This document shows positions 7,025 through 15,285 of a stretch of 55,592 nucleotides of DNA, piece by piece. Under the pieces are notes generated by a model that saw only the letters and a list, made by a program, of their open reading frames with translations, was not told where the DNA came from and did not search any database. This DNA comes from DASQFD01 sp035633255 (lineage in GTDB: Bacteria > Actinomycetota > Actinomycetes > Actinomycetales > Dermatophilaceae). The stretch spans positions 1 through 55,592 of the forward strand of contig DASQFD010000057.1 of the NCBI GenBank assembly GCA_035633255.1. The letters are read 5' to 3'. How positions within the stretch are numbered: the first letter of the stretch is position 1; the number at the start of each line of letters is the position of its first letter. The position numbers and the translations under genes are program-made.

Positions 7025-9193
7025 CTACACCAGCTCGGCCAGCATCGCGGCCGCCCGCGCGGCGCCGCCGGTCTCGACCGGCGCCCACGTCGCTCGGGTG
7101 CCGAGCTCCGTTCCCAGCGCGGCGGCCAGGACCTCGGGGTCGCACGCCTGCTCGTAGGGCAGGCACCGGCCCGCGCCGTAGCGCTCGAGCCGGTGGCGGA
7201 CGTGGCGGTTCTGCTCGAAGTGGCCGCGCAGCGGCACGTAGACGAAGGGCACCCGCTGGGCCGTCAGCTCCATGCACGTCGTCAGCCCGCCCTGGACGAG
7301 CGCGACGTCGGCCGCGCCGAGGTGCCGGTACAGGTCGGGCAGGTAGCCGACGACCTTCGCGCCGCGCCGCCGGGGCAGGGACGCCGGGTCGATCCGTGGC
7401 CCGGTGACCACGAGGAAGCGCAGCCCCGGCACCGCCCGCCGGGCCACCGGCACGGCGTCGAGCGCCCGGTGCAGCAGGTCGCCACCCACCCCCGACCCGC
7501 CGACCGTGACCACGCACAGCGGGTCGTCCGGCCCGCAGCCCCAGCGGGCGCGCAGCCGGCTGCGCGCCGCGGGGGCGAGCGGCTCGAAGCCGGTGACGAA
7601 CCCGGCGAAGTCGAAGTTGGCCTCGGTCCACTCCCGTATGCCGGGCAGCCCGGGCCCGAACGCGTCGGTCACCACGTCCTCGGGGTCGCCGACGAAGATC
7701 GAGCGGTCCCGGAGCCACCGGTGACGCGCGCGGTGCTCGATCATCTCCGCGTTGAGGTCCGCGGTGAGCTCCGCCTGGCGCGCACCGCCCTCGGGCATCG
7801 GCAGCCACCCCACGAAGTCGGTGAGCCAGGCGAAGGCGAACCGCTTCCGGGCGGGGTTCTCGTGGAGGAAGTAGTCGACGTCCCACGCCTCGTCGGCGAC
7901 GACGAGGTCGTGGTGCTCCTCGCTGACGACGTCGTCGAACAGCATGTAGTTGGCGACGAGGATCTCGTCCATCGCCCGGATGGCCGCGAAGGCGTCGAGG
8001 TGGTGCTCGCCAGCCTCGCTCTCCATGTGGGCCGACTCGCTCGCCAGCCAGGCCGAGGCCGGATGGACCCGCTCGCCGGCGTCGCGCAGCACGGAGGCCA
8101 CGGGCTCCTGGGCCAGCCAGTCGACGGCCAGCCCCGGGTGGTGACTTCGCAGCGCCCGCACCACCGCCAGGTCCCTCCGGGCGTGACCGAGCCCGATGGG
8201 GGAGGAGAGCACGAGGGCGCGCCGGGGACGTGAGGTGGCCGTGACGAGGGCGGCCGGCGGCCACCGCTCGACGGCCGTCCGATCCGCCGCTCGCCCCGCC
8301 GGCCCCCCCGCACGCGCCGGCGCCGGGGCGTCGACCCGGGCGGTGAAGTCGCGCAGCAGGTGGTTCAGCGGCACGGGGTGCCGGATGTGCGGCGCGTGCC
8401 CCGCGCCCCGCACGGTGACCAGCCTGCCCCCGGTGGCGCGCGCGAGGGCCCGCCCCTCGGCATGCGGCCGCACGGCGTCCTCGTCCCCGTGCACGACGAG
8501 GACGGGCGCCCGGACGGCGGTGAGGTCCAGCAACGACTCCGGCGGGGGACAGACCGCGCGCGCCTCCTCGGTGTCGACGAGCCGCTCGGGGCCGATCTCG
8601 TGCCCCCACGCGATGGCGTCCTCGACCTGCTTGGTCGAGTGCGGCTCGGGATAGACCTGCGCGAAGAAGAAGCGGAGGAAGTCGTCGTAGTCGCCGTCGA
8701 GCCAGTAGCTGCGGGTGAACTTCCCCCACCCCTCCGTGCTGGCCGGTGGCTCGAGGAAGGGGTGCCGTAGCCGTTCCGCGTGCGCCGCGACGGGGCGCAC
8801 CGCGGGGGCGATGGTCACCACCCCGAGCACGCGTTCGGGGTGCTCGACGGCCATGACGAGCGCCCACGTCGCGCCGCGGGAGAAGCCCACGAGGGCCGCC
8901 TCCCCGGTTCCGGTGGCGTCCAGGACCGCCCAGGCGTCCCCGACGAACTCGGCGTCCCGGTATGCCGCGCGGCCCACCGGCCGCCCCGAGCGGCCCGAGC
9001 CGCGCCCGTCGAAGGTCACGACCCGGGCGTGCCGGGCGAGGAAGGGCACCTGCGCCTTCCACGACCGCGACGGCATGACCGACCACGTGGGCAGCAGGAG
9101 GATCGTCGGCGGTCCCGTCCCGAAGGCCTCCCATGCGACCTCCACGCCGTCGCGCAGGACCGTCCCCGACTCGTCCGGTTCCCGTGCCCGCAC
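7025..9193 (-). CDS. Alpha/beta-hydrolase fused to GT-B glycosyltransferase
   Basis: 722 residues if the GTG at 9193 is used (AAGGGGG sits about 7 nt upstream; a GTG at 9250 would add 19 residues). Residues about 12-285 are an alpha/beta hydrolase: nucleophile elbow LVGFSRGATW (Ser105), acid in VVHGDEDAVRP (Asp237 or Asp239), and His266 in VRGAGHAPHIRHP. After an Ala/Pro/Arg linker (286-322), residues 325-722 form a GT-B fold. This starts LVLSSPIGLGHARRDLAV and ends with a nucleotide-sugar-binding segment (VQGGLTTCMELTAQRVPFVY, then HFEQNRHVRHRL), like MurG/MGT enzymes. It may make or hydrolyse a glycosylated metabolite. It lies 66 nt after the methyltransferase stop and is probably in its operon. 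The substrate is unknown. Confidence 0.85.
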   Translation of the reverse strand: MRAREPDESGTVLRDGVEVAWEAFGTGPPTILLLPTWSVMPSRSWKAQVPFLARHARVVTFDGRGSGRSGRPVGRAAYRDAEFVGDAWAVLDATGTGEAALVGFSRGATWALVMAVEHPERVLGVVTIAPAVRPVAAHAERLRHPFLEPPASTEGWGKFTRSYWLDGDYDDFLRFFFAQVYPEPHSTKQVEDAIAWGHEIGPERLVDTEEARAVCPPPESLLDLTAVRAPVLVVHGDEDAVRPHAEGRALARATGGRLVTVRGAGHAPHIRHPVPLNHLLRDFTARVDAPAPARAGGPAGRAADRTAVERWPPAALVTATSRPRRALVLSSPIGLGHARRDLAVVRALRSHHPGLAVDWLAQEPVASVLRDAGERVHPASAWLASESAHMESEAGEHHLDAFAAIRAMDEILVANYMLFDDVVSEEHHDLVVADEAWDVDYFLHENPARKRFAFAWLTDFVGWLPMPEGGARQAELTADLNAEMIEHRARHRWLRDRSIFVGDPEDVVTDAFGPGLPGIREWTEANFDFAGFVTGFEPLAPAARSRLRARWGCGPDDPLCVVTVGGSGVGGDLLHRALDAVPVARRAVPGLRFLVVTGPRIDPASLPRRRGAKVVGYLPDLYRHLGAADVALVQGGLTTCMELTAQRVPFVYVPLRGHFEQNRHVRHRLERYGAGRCLPYEQACDPEVLAAALGTELGTRATWAPVETGGAARAAAMLAELV

Positions 9194-9259
9194 CGCCCCG
9201 CCCCCTTCGTCCCGTCCGTCAGTGTGCGCCGGGGTGCCGGCCGCCGTCACCGGCGGCCG

Positions 9260-10363
9260 TCAAGGCCGGACCTCGATGACCCGGTTGAAGGGCGTCTGCG
9301 CGGCCGTGCGGAACCGCGTGAACCCGGCGGCGGTGACGATGTCGCGGATGCGCGCCGGCCCGGCCTGGGTGCCGATGGCGAGCCCCACCTCCTGGGAGAG
9401 GGACGCCGGCGTGCACAGCAGCGTGGAGAAGCCGTAGTAGGCCCGGCCCACAGGGTTGAGGTTGTCCTCGACGTGGTCACCGGCCATCGGCTCGACGACC
9501 ATCCACACGGCGTCGTCGGCGAGCACCTCGAGGACGTGACGTGCCGCTCCGACCGGGTCACCGAGGTCGTGCAGCGCGTCGAACATGGTCACCAGGTCGA
9601 AGCCGCGGCCGGGGAACTCGTGGGCTCGCGACACCTGGAACTCGACCCGGTCCTGCACCCCTGCCTCGGCGGCCCGCTGCCGCGCGACGTCGACCGAGGC
9701 GGCGTGGTAGTCGAACCCGACGAAGCGCGACTGCGGGAAGGCCTGTGCCATGAGCACGGTGGAGGCGCCGTGCCCGCAGCCGACGTCCGCCACCAACGCC
9801 CCCTCGCGGAGCCGGTCGACGACGCCGACGGCCGGGAGCCACTCGTCCACGAGGTGGGCGTGGTAGCCGGGACGGAAGAACCGCTCGCAGCCGTCGTGCA
9901 CGTCCCGGTTGTGGTCGTGCCAGCCCAGCCCGGCGCGGTCCCGCGCCGCCTCGACGATCCGGTGCGAGTCCGACACGGTCCCGAGGGCGATCTGGAACAG
10001 GCCGGGCACGAAGGCGGGGCTGTCCGCGTCGGTGAGGGCGACGGCGTGCTCGGCCGGGAGGGTGAAGCGCCCGCTCGCGGGGTCGTAGGTGACCACGTTG
10101 CCGGCCGCCGAGGCCGCCAGCCACTCCCGGGCGTAGTGCTCGTCGGTGTCGGTCTCCGCGGCGAGCCGGGCCGGCGTGAGGGGCCCGACCCGCGCCATCG
10201 CGCGGTAGTAGCCCAGCTTGTCGCCGAGGACGACGAGCGCCGTCCCCAGCGTGGCCCCCACCTCGTCGACGCAGCGGAGGACGAAGGACATGAGGACGTC
10301 GGGGTCGATGGAGGTCGCCCCCGCGGCGGAGGTCGGCTCGTCGGTGTCGTGAACGGTGGTCAT
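9260..10363 (-). CDS. Class I SAM-dependent methyltransferase with N-terminal winged helix
   Basis: 367 residues. An N-terminal dimerisation/winged-helix region (about 25-110) precedes a class I Rossmann domain with VADVGCGHGASTVLMAQAFP (SAM-binding GxGxG) at about 190. MFDALHDLGDPVGAARHV follows the acidic loop. The layout matches the Mycobacterium Rv2258c-like group, acting on small molecules rather than nucleic acid. GAGAGGGA precedes the ATG and a TAGCGT -10 candidate lies 50 nt upstream. It is first in a probable two-gene unit with the hydrolase-glycosyltransferase fusion and divergent from a LAL regulator. Substrate unknown. Confidence 0.85.
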   Translation of the reverse strand: MTTVHDTDEPTSAAGATSIDPDVLMSFVLRCVDEVGATLGTALVVLGDKLGYYRAMARVGPLTPARLAAETDTDEHYAREWLAASAAGNVVTYDPASGRFTLPAEHAVALTDADSPAFVPGLFQIALGTVSDSHRIVEAARDRAGLGWHDHNRDVHDGCERFFRPGYHAHLVDEWLPAVGVVDRLREGALVADVGCGHGASTVLMAQAFPQSRFVGFDYHAASVDVARQRAAEAGVQDRVEFQVSRAHEFPGRGFDLVTMFDALHDLGDPVGAARHVLEVLADDAVWMVVEPMAGDHVEDNLNPVGRAYYGFSTLLCTPASLSQEVGLAIGTQAGPARIRDIVTAAGFTRFRTAAQTPFNRVIEVRP

Positions 10364-10412
10364 CGTGGTCCCTCTCGTCGGTCGCCCGGCCGCTCCGGGC
10401 TCAACCCGAGCG

Positions 10413-10418
10413 ACGCTA
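10413..10418 (-). promoter_or_regulatory. -10-like TAGCGT for methyltransferase gene
   Basis: TAGCGT on the minus strand lies 49 nt before the ATG at 10363; no clear -35 is seen. It sits in the 284-bp divergent region shared with the LAL regulator gene. Confidence 0.35.
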
Positions 10419-10536
10419 GGAGCCCGGCGGCGCCCACGGCATCAGGCGACCCCCCTGGTCGTCGGGCCGGGTTCCCGATCCCTCGTGACCCGGTCCCTCG
10501 TGACCCAGGCCCCCGTGCCCCGTGCCCCCGGTGACC

Positions 10537-10576
10537 CGGATCGCCGGATCGCCGGATCGCCGGATCGCCGGATCGC
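10537..10576. repeat. 8-bp tandem repeat CGGATCGC x5
   Basis: Five perfect copies of CGGATCGC occupy the region between the divergent methyltransferase and LAL regulator genes, 60 bp upstream of the LAL -10. Copy-number change would alter promoter spacing without touching a reading frame. Confidence 0.9.
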
Positions 10577-10635
10577 CGGCCTCCCCCCGGGGTGCGCCAC
10601 GGGTGCGGAAGACGCGCGAGCGGTCGGGGCGGCAC

Positions 10636-10641
10636 TACGCT
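10636..10641 (+). promoter_or_regulatory. -10 TACGCT, leaderless-type, for LAL regulator
   Basis: TACGCT ends 6 nt before the GTG at 10648, the spacing expected if transcription starts on the start codon. There is no Shine-Dalgarno. Confidence 0.5.
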
Positions 10642-10647
10642 GCTCTG

Positions 10648-13377
10648 GTGCTCGTGGGGCGAGCGGACGAGCGGGGCAGGCTGCGGCGGCTGCTGGCCGG
10701 GGCGCGCGCCGGCGCGGGGGCCGCGGTGGTGGTCGTGGGTGAGGCCGGGATGGGCAAGACCGCACTGCTGGCCAGCGTGGTGGACGGCGTGGGCGACATG
10801 TTCGTCCTGCGGGCCACCGGGACGCGCGCGGAGCACGACCTGCCCTTCGCCGGGCTCTCGGCGTTGGTGCGGCCGGTCCTGGGTCTGCTCGACGAGATCC
10901 CGGCGCCGCAGGCCGACGCACTCGGAGCGGCCCTTGCTCTGCGACCCGGGCACGCCGGTGACCGGTTCGCCGTGGGCGCGGCGGCGCTGAGCCTGGTGTG
11001 CCGCGCTGCCGAGGAGCGTCCCGTCGTCGCCGTTGTGGACGACCTGCACCTGCTCGACCGCCCCTCCCTCGACGCCGTGCTGTTCCTGGGCCGGCGGCTC
11101 GTCACCGACGCCGTGGCGCTGCTCCTCGCCACCCGCCCGGAGGCCGGCGTCGACGACCTCGTGGCCGACCTCGACCAGCTGGTCCTCCCCGGCCTGGACG
11201 AGCGCGCGGCCCGCGAGCTGGTGGGGGACCCACGGGTCACCGACGCCGCGCTCCACCGGCTGCTCGCACTGACCGGGGGCAACCCGTTGGCGCTGCTGGA
11301 GATGGGCGCTCACGCGCTGCCGCCGCAGCCGGACGTGGGGGGCCTCCCCGTGCCCCGGCTCATCGTCGCGGCCTTCGCCGCACGCGTCGAGCGCCTCTTC
11401 GAGCCGGCCCGGTCGGCGCTCCTCGTCGCGACGGTCGCCGGCGACAGCGACCTCCCGACGGTCGCGGCGGCCTGCGCCGCCCAGGGCGTCGCCGTCTCCG
11501 CGCTGGAGGAGGCCGAGCGCGACGGTCTCGTGGCGGTCGGCCCTCACGGCGTGGCGTTCCGGCACCAGCTCCTGCGGGCCGCGGTCTACCAGGCGGCGGA
11601 GCCGGCGGCTCGGCGCGCCGCGCACCGGGCGATGGCGGCCGCCCTGCCGGACACCGAGGTCGACCGCCGCACGTGGCACCTCGAGCGCGCCGCCGTGGGA
11701 GCCGACCCCGTGGTCGCCGGGCTGCTGCGGGCCACGGCCGAGTCGGCCCGGTCACGCGGTGGGTATGCCGTTGCCGCCGCCGGCTTCGAGCGGGCGGCGG
11801 ACCTGTCGGTCGACGCGGCTGACCGGGCCCGCCTGCTCACTGCCGCGGGTGAGAGCGCCTGGCTGGCCGGCCTCACCGACCTGGCCGTCGGGTGCCTGGC
11901 CCGGGCGGTGCGCCGCGCCCCGGACGCCGACACCCGGTGGCGGGCCATGGCCCTCCAGGGGCTCGTGAGCGCCCGGCGCGGCTCGCTGACCGAGGCGCGC
12001 GACCTGCTCCTCGCTGCTGCCGACGCGGCCACCGCCAGCACCGCGGACGTCGACGAGGTGGTCCTGGTCCTCGCCGAGGCGGTCTACACGTGCTTCTACC
12101 TCGCCGACGGACCCGGCACGGAGCGGGCGCTCGAACGGCTGGACGCCGTCGTCGGTCGGTCGAGGGCGGCCCGGGCGCGGGTGGTCGGCGCTCTCGCGGG
12201 TGGCATGGGGCGCGTCCTCGTGGGTCGCGGCGTCGAAGGGGTCACGCTGGTGCGGCGTGCAGTCCACGACATGGACCGTGGCGAGATGTCGACCGACCCG
12301 CGCTGGCTGCCGTGGCTGCTCCTCGGCCCCATCTGGCTGCGCGAGGCCGGCGAGGCGCGAGGGCTGCTCGAGGGCGTCGTGGACGAGGCCCGCGCCCGCG
12401 CGGCCGTCGGGACCCTGCCGTTCCTGCTCTTCCACGCTGCCCGCGATGACGCGACCACCGACCGCTGGCAGGCCGCGGAGGCGGGGTTCCGGGAGGCCGT
12501 GGACCTCGCCGCCGAGAGCGGGCAGCGCACCGACGAGGGCATCTCGCTGGCGGGGCTGACCTGGCTGGTGGCGCGGCAGGGCCGTCAGGAGCAGACCCGC
12601 GAGGTGGCGGCGCGGGCGCTGGCCTCGTGCGCCGCCAGCCGCCTGGAGTTCGGCCGCCTCTGGGTGGAGTACGCGCTCGGCGACCTCGAGGCCGGCGCCG
12701 GTCGCCCGGAGCGCGCCACGTCGCACTACCGCGCCGTGCAGGCGACGACCCGTCGGTGCGGGGTCGACGACCCGGACCTCTCACCGCGCGCCGAGCTCGT
12801 CGAGTGCCTCGTGGCCCTCGAGCAGCACGCCGCGGCGGCCGACGAGGCCCGTGCTGCGCTCGCGGAGGCCGCTGCCAAGGGCCAGCCGTGGGCCCTCGCC
12901 CGGGCCCACCGGGCTCTCGCGATCACGGGCGAGCACCCCGAGCGGCACTTCGCCGCGGCGATGGGTCTCCACGACCGCCTCGCCGACGCCTACGAGCGCG
13001 CCAGGACCGAGCTGGCCCACGGCACCTGGCTCCGGCGCGTGCACCGTCCCGGCGACGCGCGGGCGCCGCTCCGCTCGGCGCTGGTCGCGTTCGACCGCCT
13101 CGGCGCGGCGCCCTGGGCCGAGGCCGCCTCCCGGGAGCTCGCCGCGACGGGCGAGCGGGTACAGCGCCGGCAGGCTGGCGGTCAACAGCCCCTCACCGGC
13201 CAGGAGCTGCAGGTGGTGCGGCTGCTGGTCCGGGGCCGGACGACCCGGGAGGCGGCGGCTGCCCTGTTCCTCAGCCCGAAGACCGTCGAGTACCACCTGC
13301 GGCACGTCTACATCAAGCTCGGGATCTCCTCTCGGACCGAGCTGGCCGACCGGTTCCCCGACCTGACGGACCCGTGA
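10648..13377 (+). CDS. LuxR-family LAL (large ATP-binding) transcriptional regulator
   Basis: 909 residues. The N-terminal AAA/NB-ARC-like ATPase has Walker A GEAGMGKTAL (31-40) and Walker B VVAVVDDLHLLD. A middle of about 500 residues consists of TPR-like helices. The C-terminal LuxR HTH is LTGQELQVVRLLVRGRTTRE, then LFLSPKTVEYHLRHVYIKLG. LAL regulators are usually activators that bind an inducer in the TPR region and act on adjacent genes. The natural target is the divergent methyltransferase/hydrolase-glycosyltransferase unit. The GTG at 10648 is chosen because a leaderless-type -10 precedes it and the upstream extension is repeat DNA. Confidence 0.9.
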   Translation: MLVGRADERGRLRRLLAGARAGAGAAVVVVGEAGMGKTALLASVVDGVGDMFVLRATGTRAEHDLPFAGLSALVRPVLGLLDEIPAPQADALGAALALRPGHAGDRFAVGAAALSLVCRAAEERPVVAVVDDLHLLDRPSLDAVLFLGRRLVTDAVALLLATRPEAGVDDLVADLDQLVLPGLDERAARELVGDPRVTDAALHRLLALTGGNPLALLEMGAHALPPQPDVGGLPVPRLIVAAFAARVERLFEPARSALLVATVAGDSDLPTVAAACAAQGVAVSALEEAERDGLVAVGPHGVAFRHQLLRAAVYQAAEPAARRAAHRAMAAALPDTEVDRRTWHLERAAVGADPVVAGLLRATAESARSRGGYAVAAAGFERAADLSVDAADRARLLTAAGESAWLAGLTDLAVGCLARAVRRAPDADTRWRAMALQGLVSARRGSLTEARDLLLAAADAATASTADVDEVVLVLAEAVYTCFYLADGPGTERALERLDAVVGRSRAARARVVGALAGGMGRVLVGRGVEGVTLVRRAVHDMDRGEMSTDPRWLPWLLLGPIWLREAGEARGLLEGVVDEARARAAVGTLPFLLFHAARDDATTDRWQAAEAGFREAVDLAAESGQRTDEGISLAGLTWLVARQGRQEQTREVAARALASCAASRLEFGRLWVEYALGDLEAGAGRPERATSHYRAVQATTRRCGVDDPDLSPRAELVECLVALEQHAAAADEARAALAEAAAKGQPWALARAHRALAITGEHPERHFAAAMGLHDRLADAYERARTELAHGTWLRRVHRPGDARAPLRSALVAFDRLGAAPWAEAASRELAATGERVQRRQAGGQQPLTGQELQVVRLLVRGRTTREAAAALFLSPKTVEYHLRHVYIKLGISSRTELADRFPDLTDP

Positions 13378-13473
13378 CGGGACGCACCCGTGTGGCAGCA
13401 TGGCGTGCCCAACGGCGACGCCGTGCCGTTGCGACGCGACCACGGTCACGTGCGACCGGGGTCAGTAGCAGGG

Positions 13474-14109
13474 TCAGTAGCCCCGCGAGGTGTCCGTTGG
13501 CGCCGCCGCCCCCGACAGCTGGGCCGCGAAGTCGGCACCGGTCATCGGGGTGCTGAACATCGGGTAGTCGTAGCGGATGGCGTTGGCGTGCTCCTCCGAG
13601 CTCGTCGCCGCGACGCAGTCGCTCAGCGTGACGACCTGGTACCCGCGCTCGTAGGCCGAGCGCATCGTCGACTCCACGCAGCAGTTGGTGAGGAACCCGC
13701 CGAGCGCGATCGTCTCGATGCCCTTGCTGCGGAGGATGAAGTCGAGGTTGGTGCTCGCGAAGGTGTCCAGGCCCCGCTTGCCCTCGACGACGATGTCCTC
13801 CTCCGCCGGCGCGAGGTCCTCGACGATCTGCGAGCCCCACTCGCCCTTCACGAAGGCGTTGGAGTCCACGACGCCCTTGAGGATCCCGTACGGGTGGTTG
13901 CTGATCTCCTTGTACCCACCGGCGAAGGAGATCGGCGCATGGATGACGGTCACCCCCGCTGCCCGCGCCGCCTCCACGACCCGCTTGGCGTTCTCGATCA
14001 TCCCCGTCTCCGACATCGAGCCGGCGACGGCGTCGTGCAGCGCACCTCCCTCGCTGGTGAAGTCGTTCTGGAACTCGATGAGCACGACGGCGGTGCGGGC
14101 GGGGTCCAT
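13474..14109 (-). CDS. Isochorismatase-family cysteine hydrolase
   Basis: 211 residues. It begins TAVVLIEFQNDF: the catalytic-acid position of the usual DxQNDF motif is Glu12 here. Lys111 (VVEGKRGLDTF) and nucleophile Cys144 (GFLTNCCVEST) complete the triad, with a cis-peptide region ALGGF. Family members hydrolyse amide or vinyl-ether bonds in cytosolic small molecules (nicotinamide, isochorismate, ureido compounds); the substrate is not deducible. AGGAGG lies about 6 nt before the ATG. It is divergent from the heliorhodopsin gene, sharing about 190 bp of control region that holds an inverted TATGCC pair. Confidence 0.88.
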   Translation of the reverse strand: MDPARTAVVLIEFQNDFTSEGGALHDAVAGSMSETGMIENAKRVVEAARAAGVTVIHAPISFAGGYKEISNHPYGILKGVVDSNAFVKGEWGSQIVEDLAPAEEDIVVEGKRGLDTFASTNLDFILRSKGIETIALGGFLTNCCVESTMRSAYERGYQVVTLSDCVAATSSEEHANAIRYDYPMFSTPMTGADFAAQLSGAAAPTDTSRGY

Positions 14110-14156
14110 GGTCGGCCTCCTGGGCGCGTGGGGTGGTGCTCGCAGACTAGGACCCG

Positions 14157-14218
14157 CCGGTATGCCGGCAGGCCCGGTTCGGCGAGCTGCCTCCGCTCCC
14201 GGCCCCCCGGCATACCGG
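14157..14218. promoter_or_regulatory. Inverted 12-bp repeat in isochorismatase/heliorhodopsin gap
   Basis: CCGGTATGCCGG (14157-14168) and CCGGCATACCGG (14207-14218) are perfect reverse complements 38 nt apart, in the region between two divergent starts. This could be a two-site operator, or simply two copies of the abundant TATGCC word. Confidence 0.45.
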
Positions 14219-14299
14219 GGCCTGGGAGGGGCGCGCGGAATAGCCGTCATCGGACGCGTGTTCCGGCGGGCACCAGTACCCGACGAGGAGACGATCCCG

Positions 14300-15109
14300 G
14301 TGACCACCGACGCCGCGCCAGCAGCGCCCCCCGCCACGCCCGCACCGACCACCGCCGCCGGGGTCGATGACGGCGCCCTGCGCGGCCTGCGCCGGTGGAA
14401 CGTCGCCCTCGGCGTGCTGCACGCGGTGCAGGCCGTCGCGGTGCTGGTGCTCGCCAGCGGGTTCGCCGTCGCGGTGACGCTGACGTCCCCGACCGGCCCG
14501 CCCGGCTCGCCGATCTCGGCGCCGGAGACCGTGTTCGACGTGCGCGTCGGCTGGGCGATCGCGGCGTTCCTCGGGCTCGCCGCGCTCGACCACCTGCTCA
14601 CCGGCACGGTGCTACGCGCCCGCTACGAGGCCGGGCTGCGCGGCGGCATCAACCGGTTCCGGTGGGTGGAGTACTCGCTCAGCGCGACCATCATGGTGCT
14701 GCTCATCTGCATGTACAGCGGGATCACGGGTCTGGACGCCCTGATCGCCGTCGCCGGAGCCAACGTGGCGATGATCCTGTTCGGCTGGCTGCAGGAGTCG
14801 ACGAACCCGCCGGGCACCGAGCGGGTGTCGATGAAGCCGTTCTGGTTCGGCACGCTCGCCGGCCTGGCGCCGTGGGTGGCGCTCGCGGTGGTCCTGGCCC
14901 GGGCGGAGGAGATCCCCGGCTTCGTCATCGGGATCTTCGTCTCGCTGTTCCTCTTCTTCTGGAGCTTCGGGCTGAACCAGTGGCTGCAGTACCGCGGGGT
15001 GGGTCGCTGGCGCAGCTACGCCTTCGGCGAGCGGGTCTACCTCGTCCTCAGCCTGCTCGCGAAGTCCGCCCTCGCCTGGCAGATCTTCGCCGGGTCCCTG
15101 GCCACCTGA
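14300..15109 (+). CDS. Heliorhodopsin
   Basis: 269 residues, seven membrane helices. RFRWVEYSLSATIMVLLICM (119-138) contains the Glu124 counterion within the WVEYS signature. LVLSLLAKSALAWQIFAGSL (248-267) contains the retinal Schiff-base Lys255. These two motifs are diagnostic of the heliorhodopsin family (inverted topology, N-terminus inside, light sensing rather than pumping). The N-terminus is an unusual about 25-residue Ala/Pro/Thr-rich tail. The GTG start has GAGGAG about 10 nt upstream. No retinal or carotenoid genes are in the window, so chromophore supply must be encoded elsewhere. It is divergent from the isochorismatase-like gene. Confidence 0.93.
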   Translation: MTTDAAPAAPPATPAPTTAAGVDDGALRGLRRWNVALGVLHAVQAVAVLVLASGFAVAVTLTSPTGPPGSPISAPETVFDVRVGWAIAAFLGLAALDHLLTGTVLRARYEAGLRGGINRFRWVEYSLSATIMVLLICMYSGITGLDALIAVAGANVAMILFGWLQESTNPPGTERVSMKPFWFGTLAGLAPWVALAVVLARAEEIPGFVIGIFVSLFLFFWSFGLNQWLQYRGVGRWRSYAFGERVYLVLSLLAKSALAWQIFAGSLAT

Positions 15110-15128
15110 CGCGTGGTGCTTGGTGTTT

Positions 15129-15152
15129 GATGCGGTGATGCGGTGATGCGGT
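15129..15152. repeat. 8-bp tandem repeat GATGCGGT x3
   Basis: Three perfect copies followed by a partial copy, 20 bp after the heliorhodopsin stop. No function is visible. Confidence 0.8.
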
Positions 15153-15285
15153 GATGCAGCCGCTGGGCCGCCCTTCCGCCCGCCGCTGAAGGGGCCACGG
15201 AACTCGTGACGGCCCGCTAGCGTTCTTTCGCACACCGGAGCAGGTTTCCGGGCCGATCCACTTCCGCGACCACGAGGGACAGCCG

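Noticed and set aside
7193..8233. 346-residue plus-strand open frame across the glycosyltransferase
   Set aside because: Antisense to recognised GT-B motifs; Val/Gly/His/Arg-rich with no fold signature.
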